DNA from: Niallia endozanthoxylica | GTDB taxonomy: Bacteria; Bacillota; Bacilli; Bacillales; Cytobacillaceae | DNA length: 64,000 bases | Assembly (NCBI RefSeq): GCF_008710145.1 | Contig: NZ_VYKL01000011.1 | Span: forward strand, 1-64,000 | Direction: 5' to 3' | Shown here: positions 60,039 to 64,000 of the stretch, piece by piece | Layout of the letters: each line of letters opens with the position of its first letter | Numbering within the stretch: position 1 is the stretch's first letter | Notes under the pieces: model-generated | The model's input: only the letters and a program-made list of their open reading frames with translations | What the model was told of the DNA's origin: nothing | Databases searched by the model: none | Position numbers and translations under genes: made by a program

Positions 60039-60196
60039 GTCACCATCTCCTTTACCTATAGATTATAAAATAATTCAGTCTCATTCCATAGATATATAAT
60101 GAATTTTTCTCTTTATTAACGTATAAATAAAGCTTATATTTTCCTTTTCAATTATATAACAGAATGGCAAAAACACCCAATAAAGGGTGCGCGGAC

Positions 60197-60751
60197 TTAC
60201 ATTGGAAATAGCAGCTTAATTCCGAAGAATAGAAGAATCGCTCCTCCCAATACTTCACTATATTTTCCGAGCCAATCCTGAACGCGACGGCCTATCATTA
60301 GTCCGAGCCACGATAGAAGCGTGGCACCTGCACCAAAACAGGCGAGAACAATTACGGTTTGTGCTCCGTATATCCCTAGGGTCAGTCCTACTGAAAAGCT
60401 GTCAAGGCTTACGCTAAGTGCAAACAAAATTAAGCCGAATCCAACCGGCGTAATCAGACTCTCCTCATTATTTGCCAAGCTAGACCAAATCATCTGTACA
60501 CCTAAAATTAACAGCAGCCCTCCGCCAATATAAACAGCAACGGCCCCAAACTGATCCGATAAAAACCGCCCAGCGAGCATTCCAAACAACGGCATAAAAA
60601 TATGAAAAATTCCAATTGTGATTCCAATTTTAAAAACCTGCCGCAATCGCAGCTTATACATCCCCATCCCCAAGCTAATCGAAAAAGCATCCATCCCCAG
60701 CGCAAAAGCCATAATGATGATTGTAATTAACTCCCCAATAATTGGCGGCAT
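60197..60751 (-). CDS. mntP: Manganese efflux pump MntP
   Basis: 184 aa from the second ATG (GGGGGA site). Six membrane helices in two repeats; each carries the acidic motif ([29 protein letters not shown]). Exports Mn2+. No yybP-ykoY riboswitch was recognised upstream. Confidence 0.92.
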   Translation of the reverse strand: MPPIIGELITIIIMAFALGMDAFSISLGMGMYKLRLRQVFKIGITIGIFHIFMPLFGMLAGRFLSDQFGAVAVYIGGGLLLILGVQMIWSSLANNEESLITPVGFGLILFALSVSLDSFSVGLTLGIYGAQTVIVLACFGAGATLLSWLGLMIGRRVQDWLGKYSEVLGGAILLFFGIKLLFPM

Positions 60752-60898
60752 CCCCATTCCCCCTCGGACGTGCTATTTCAACATATGCAAGTCCAAATGG
60801 ATTTAGAAGCGGGTGTTTATTGAGTGATTTGTAATTGAATCTTGAACTTACTGCTGTGATGGACTGTCTGATTGGGGTTTTATCCAGCATTTTATCAT

Positions 60899-61161
60899 TT
60901 ATCCACAGACTTATTCCCAAAATACATATTAAAATTGGATTTGGTTGAACTGATTATGTGGACAGTAAGTGAATAAATAGACTTTTCTTTTCAAAAAAAT
61001 CATTTTTCACCGCAAGACGCAGTGAATATGTGGATTCCCCTGTTGAAAACCCCCATTTTTTCGAGGAATAGACATGCAGCACTAACTTGATATGTGGATA
61101 CTCTGTTGAAAAGTTCCTTTTTTCAGCAATAACATAGCCCATTAACTGAATATGTGGGTAA
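60899..61161. repeat. Tandem array of degenerate DnaA-box units
   Basis: A perfect DnaA box TTATCCACA at 60899-60907, then four units each starting with a TGTGGA-like 9-mer at 60957 (TGTGGACAG), 61029 (TGTGGATTC), 61093 (TGTGGATAC) and 61153 (TGTGGGTAA). Units are 72, 64 and 60 bp; the last three share CTGTTGAAAA 8-11 bp later. Between mntP and the deacetylase gene. The 62-aa frame across it is not a gene. Confidence 0.65.
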
Positions 61162-61273
61162 ACCTGTTGAAAACATACCTTTTCATCAGCATAAACATTC
61201 CTCTATAAGTATGATGTTCATTGTTGCTATAATTAAGTGGGTATTCATCATAATAAAAGGTTAGGTATCCTAT

Positions 61274-61972
61274 ATGAAGAAAAAATTACTTATCACAGGG
61301 TTAAGCATTTTAGTCTTTCTCTTATTGTTTTATGGCACCTATACGTTAGCGACCTCGCGAACCTTTCAGCTCTTCGGCGGGATGACTGCACAGGTAGAAA
61401 CAAATAAAAAGGTGGTTGCGCTAACGTTCGACGACGGACCGACTGAGAACATCACTCAAATTTTACCCTTATTAGACAAATACAATGTGAAGGCTACTTT
61501 TTTTCTAATCGGCCAAGATATTGAGAACTACCCTGAAGGAGCAAAACAAATTGCCGCAGCGGGCCATCAAATTGGCAATCATACTTATTCCCATCATCGT
61601 ATGGTTTTCAAAACACCTTCGTTTATCCAAAAAGAGCTTGAAAAAACGGACACGTTAATTCTTGAAGCTGGATATGAGGGAGAAATTGATTTTCGTCCGC
61701 CATACGGAAAAAAACTTATCGGATTGCCCTATTACTTGAAAAAGCAGAACAAGGAAACCATCACCTGGAACTTGGAGCCTGACACCTTTTACAGCGCAGC
61801 TTCTGACAAGGTGAAATATGTAAAAGAAAATGTAACGCCGGGCTCCATTATCCTGCTGCATCCGATGTACGAGGATGCTGAGCAAGCACTGGAAACGATT
61901 GAGGGAGTGATTCAAACCTTACTTGAAAAAGGTTATACGTTTGTTACCGTCGATGAACTCCAGGAATTATAA
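61274..61972 (+). CDS. Membrane-anchored polysaccharide deacetylase (NodB fold)
   Basis: 232 aa. N-terminal anchor (4-24), then NodB motifs: 1 TFDDGP (D53, D54), 2 HTYSHH (H103, H107), 3 RPPYG (R141), 4 and 5 ending LLHP (H196). Likely removes acetyl groups from peptidoglycan GlcNAc or MurNAc or from another beta-1,4 glycan outside the cell. Alone on the plus strand. Confidence 0.88.
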   Translation: MKKKLLITGLSILVFLLLFYGTYTLATSRTFQLFGGMTAQVETNKKVVALTFDDGPTENITQILPLLDKYNVKATFFLIGQDIENYPEGAKQIAAAGHQIGNHTYSHHRMVFKTPSFIQKELEKTDTLILEAGYEGEIDFRPPYGKKLIGLPYYLKKQNKETITWNLEPDTFYSAASDKVKYVKENVTPGSIILLHPMYEDAEQALETIEGVIQTLLEKGYTFVTVDELQEL

Positions 61973-61979
61973 ACACCAC

Positions 61980-62004
61980 AGGACCTCGCGCTAAGGTCCT
62001 TTTT
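61980..62004 (+). terminator. Terminator of the deacetylase gene
   Basis: AGGACC/GGTCCT stem, 9-nt loop, TTTTT tail. Confidence 0.8.
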
Positions 62005-62010
62005 CAAGCA

Positions 62011-62059
62011 AAAAAGCATCTGAAACCAGGCCTTCACAAGCCCTATTTCAGATGCTTTA
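62011..62059 (-). terminator. Terminator of sua5/ywlC
   Basis: AAAGCATCTGAAA/TTTCAGATGCTTT stem, ~20-nt loop, minus-strand U-run. Confidence 0.85.
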
Positions 62060-63103
62060 TTAACCTTTAATGACCCGCTGACCAGCCGCCTTCAACAGCC
62101 GGTTCATAATCGCATTTCCCACACCTTCATTCGGAAACATCTCGCTATAAATTAGATCAACATCCTGTTTATTGAAGCTGCGTAAGGCTTCATAAATGGA
62201 GCTTGCAACAGTTTCAAGACGATCTCGTTCACCGCAGGCATAGATATAATCTGCATCATAAAATGCCTCATTTTCCGCTGTGGTAAGAACGCCTACTTTC
62301 CTGCCCTCCCGGTGCTGCTCATTAATCAGCCTTTGAATATCTTCCCTTGTTCCATCGATAAGATAAAGCGGGGCATCCGGTGCATAGTGGCGGTATTTCA
62401 TGCCTGGTGATTTCGGCGCTTCCTTTTCATCAGCCAAAGCCGGATCGACATGGACTTCACCGACCACCTCTTCCAACTGCTCTTTCGTGACTCCTCCTGG
62501 ACGAAGAATAACCGGAATTTCCGACGTACAATCAATGACTGTGGATTCCACCCCGACACCTGTCGGACCGCCATCCACAATTCCTGCAATCCTGCCGTCC
62601 AAATCTTCTTTTACGTGCAATGCCGTTGTTGGGCTTGGCTTGCCAGACCGATTGGCACTTGGCGCTGCAATCGGCAGACCCGAAGCCTTCAAAATCGCCA
62701 TCGCTACTGGATGATCCGGCATCCTAACAGCAACCGTCTCCAGCCCGGCTGTTGCCTTACTGGAAAGAAACCCCTTTTTTAATGGAAAAATAATCGTGAG
62801 CGGCCCCGGCCAAAAACGACTCATCAGCAGCTGCGCATGTGCAGAAATGTCCTCCACAAAGTCCGTAAGCTGTATCTGCCCAGCGATATGAATAATTAAC
62901 GGATTGTCACTTGGACGTCCTTTTGCTGCAAAAATCTTTTCGACCGCCTGATTATCTTTCGCATTTCCACCCAGTCCATAAACCGTTTCAGTCGGAAACG
63001 CGACTACTTCATTTTTTGATAAAAGATCAGCAGCTTGTTGAATTTGTGGATAATTTTCCAGTTTATCCACAAATTTATCCACTGACCAATAATTTGTATT
63101 CAT
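62060..63103 (-). CDS. ywlC: Threonylcarbamoyl-AMP synthase (Sua5/YwlC)
   Basis: 347 aa from the second of two adjacent ATG codons (AAGGTGG). N-terminal YrdC-like domain with FPTETVYGLGG and AAKGRPSDNPLIIH; C-terminal Sua5 domain (~240-347). Makes the t6A precursor for tRNAs decoding ANN codons. Its 5' coding end carries DnaA boxes. Confidence 0.95.
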   Translation of the reverse strand: MNTNYWSVDKFVDKLENYPQIQQAADLLSKNEVVAFPTETVYGLGGNAKDNQAVEKIFAAKGRPSDNPLIIHIAGQIQLTDFVEDISAHAQLLMSRFWPGPLTIIFPLKKGFLSSKATAGLETVAVRMPDHPVAMAILKASGLPIAAPSANRSGKPSPTTALHVKEDLDGRIAGIVDGGPTGVGVESTVIDCTSEIPVILRPGGVTKEQLEEVVGEVHVDPALADEKEAPKSPGMKYRHYAPDAPLYLIDGTREDIQRLINEQHREGRKVGVLTTAENEAFYDADYIYACGERDRLETVASSIYEALRSFNKQDVDLIYSEMFPNEGVGNAIMNRLLKAAGQRVIKG

Positions 63104-63283
63104 CATCTTCCACCTTCAAAAACACTAAAATTTACGCTAATTTCCTTTGAAAGTATAAAAGAAGATAGTGAACAACTCAAGCCTTATCCACAAATTGTGG
63201 ATAAAAACATTCATTTTGTGGATAAATTTGTGGATATTAACAGATTTTAGAGTGAAATTTTCAGGAAAATGGAGTTATCCACA
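63045..63283. promoter_or_regulatory. DnaA-box cluster at ywlC
   Basis: Six perfect 9-mers TTATCCACA (either strand) at 63045, 63063, 63184, 63196, 63217 and 63275, and two one-mismatch sites at 63075 and 63229, in 239 bp. They span the ywlC start, the ywlC-ywlB gap and the ywlB 3' end. ywlC is one of the known in vivo DnaA-bound loci in B. subtilis. Confidence 0.85.
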
Positions 63284-63690
63284 GTGAGAACGTGTTGAAC
63301 GTGACCAGCTTGAGATAATACCGGCGGCAGTTCCGTTTTCTTAATTTGTTGAAAACCAAGAAGTTCAACCAGCTTCACTGCTCCAATTTTATTAGTGGCC
63401 ATAAAGATATCCTTCATGCCCTTTTCCGATGCAAGGAGGAAAATCTGCTCAAATAATATATAGACATCATTTTTCATCGTTTGCGACGTCATCACTAACG
63501 AGCGCAGCAAGCCTACCTTGCCAAACTGCTCAATTCCAATCGTTGCCTGAATATTGCCCTTTTCATCTTCCATGATAAGGAATGAATCAATGGTTCCTTC
63601 CACCCCATCCGTACTCAGACCTGCCCGCTCCAAAAAAGTCATTAAGTTATCAACATCATCATTGAGTGCACAACGAATCACTGCGCCCAT
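63247..63690 (-). CDS. ywlB: GNAT-like acetyltransferase YwlB
   Basis: 147 aa. GNAT fold with VGLLRSLVMTSQTM (strand 4 / CoA loop region) and NKIGAVKLVELLGFQQ. Target unknown. Site GGGGGGAG before ATG. Upstream of ywlC, as in B. subtilis. Confidence 0.85.
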   Translation of the reverse strand: MGAVIRCALNDDVDNLMTFLERAGLSTDGVEGTIDSFLIMEDEKGNIQATIGIEQFGKVGLLRSLVMTSQTMKNDVYILFEQIFLLASEKGMKDIFMATNKIGAVKLVELLGFQQIKKTELPPVLSQAGHVQHVLTVDNSIFLKISL

Positions 63691-63828
63691 ACAACTCCCC
63701 CCTAGTTTCAGTTCGTTAAACTATTAATATGAAAAAATAGAGAAAGTAGTACCTTTATTTTGAATTCAGATGGGTGAACAAGCACGCAAAGAATGGTCTA
63801 GGGGTAACTCCATAGATAGAAAGATCCA

Positions 63829-63858
63829 ATGAAAAAGGAAAGAAGAGTACCTTCTTCC
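63829..63858 (-). terminator. Terminator of the spoIIR-like gene
   Basis: Minus strand GGGAAGAAG/CTTCTTTCC (one G-U pair), loop GTACT, tail TTTTTC. Confidence 0.7.
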
Positions 63859-63863
63859 CTTGC

Positions 63864-64000
63864 TTAACCAAATATTCTATCCCAAATTTCCTTAACAAAA
63901 AACTTCACTTCAACCGGCTCTTCATCTTCACCTATGTAAATAGGAGCTTCTTGTTCGTTATTCTCTGTTTGTGTTTCAACTTCTTCTATTACTGAAGCAG
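63864..64000 (-). CDS. spoIIR: C-terminal end of a probable SpoIIR (partial)
   Basis: 45 in-frame codons to TAA, ending EVKFFVKEIWDRIFG and rich in Glu before it. B. subtilis has spoIIR just beyond ywlA/ywlB here, and SpoIIR proteins end in a similar VEVKFF-aromatic tail. Identity rests on position and this tail; the rest lies outside the window. SpoIIR signals sigma E activation from the forespore. Confidence 0.6.
   Translation of the reverse strand, partial: ASVIEEVETQTENNEQEAPIYIGEDEEPVEVKFFVKEIWDRIFG

Noticed and set aside
60954-61142. 62-aa frame across the DnaA-like array
   Set aside because: Repeated peptide arises from the tandem DNA units; no ribosome site.
63255-63270. CodY-like motif AATTTTCAGGAAAAT
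   Set aside because: Lies in the 3' coding end of ywlB, two mismatches to consensus, no promoter nearby.

Overview
The window is chromosomal DNA of a low-GC, endospore-forming, flagellated member of the Bacillaceae. The evidence is gene content (SpoIID, SpoIIQ, SpoIIID, a SpoIIR end, YwmB, YwlB/C/E/G, MntP, SsbB, FlhO/FlhP, Mbl), strong AGGAGG ribosome binding sites, and a gene order that largely follows the atp-proximal region of Bacillus subtilis. A Neobacillus- or Mesobacillus-like species is a guess; genus cannot be settled from this sequence. Most genes lie on the minus strand.

Layout. The left edge (1-250) holds the 5' end of a 16S rRNA gene on the minus strand with its boxA leader and two tandem promoters. 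Plus-strand genes follow for a SWIM zinc-finger protein and a SNF2 helicase (YwqB/YwqA type) and a DUF1646 transporter. From 6.3 to 15.6 kb is a minus-strand short-chain acyl-CoA cluster: a GAF/PucR-type regulator, then hydroxyacyl-CoA dehydrogenase, crotonase, thiolase, CoA-transferase and acyl-CoA ligase. From 15.8 to 20.5 kb are a LysM amidase, competence-type SsbB with a putative ComK box, YwpF, two small lipoproteins, FabZ and an EpuA-like protein. From 20.5 to 31 kb are flhP, flhO, mbl, spoIIID, spoIIQ, a VanZ-like gene, spoIID, murA, ywmB and ywzB.

From 31.4 to 50.3 kb are an 11-subunit complex I operon (nuoABCDHIJKLMN, no nuoEFG) and the complete ATP synthase operon (atpZ-I-B-E-F-H-A-G-D-C). 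From 50.6 to 64 kb are a Vpr-like subtilase, UDP-GlcNAc 2-epimerase, upp, glyA (PurBox upstream), ywlG, rpiB, a chemotaxis transducer, ywlE, mntP, a polysaccharide deacetylase, sua5/ywlC, ywlB and the 3' end of a spoIIR-like gene.

The most unusual content is non-coding. (1) Nine intergenic loci carry a GGGGGACAGTCCCCC palindrome, seven of them as doublets; six of the seven doublets have exactly 39 bp between palindromes. One doublet looks co-opted as a terminator, one interrupts the nuo operon and one sits in the spoIID leader. (2) Two adjacent copies of a larger structured repeat (54.26-54.57 kb) show compensatory changes in three nested stems. (3) A dense DnaA-box cluster overlaps the start of ywlC, with a degenerate tandem array of DnaA-like boxes 2 kb away. 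(4) Overlapping terminator hairpins lie upstream of ywzB. No phage, insertion sequence, CRISPR array or defence system was seen; the protein-coding content is mostly conserved core genome.
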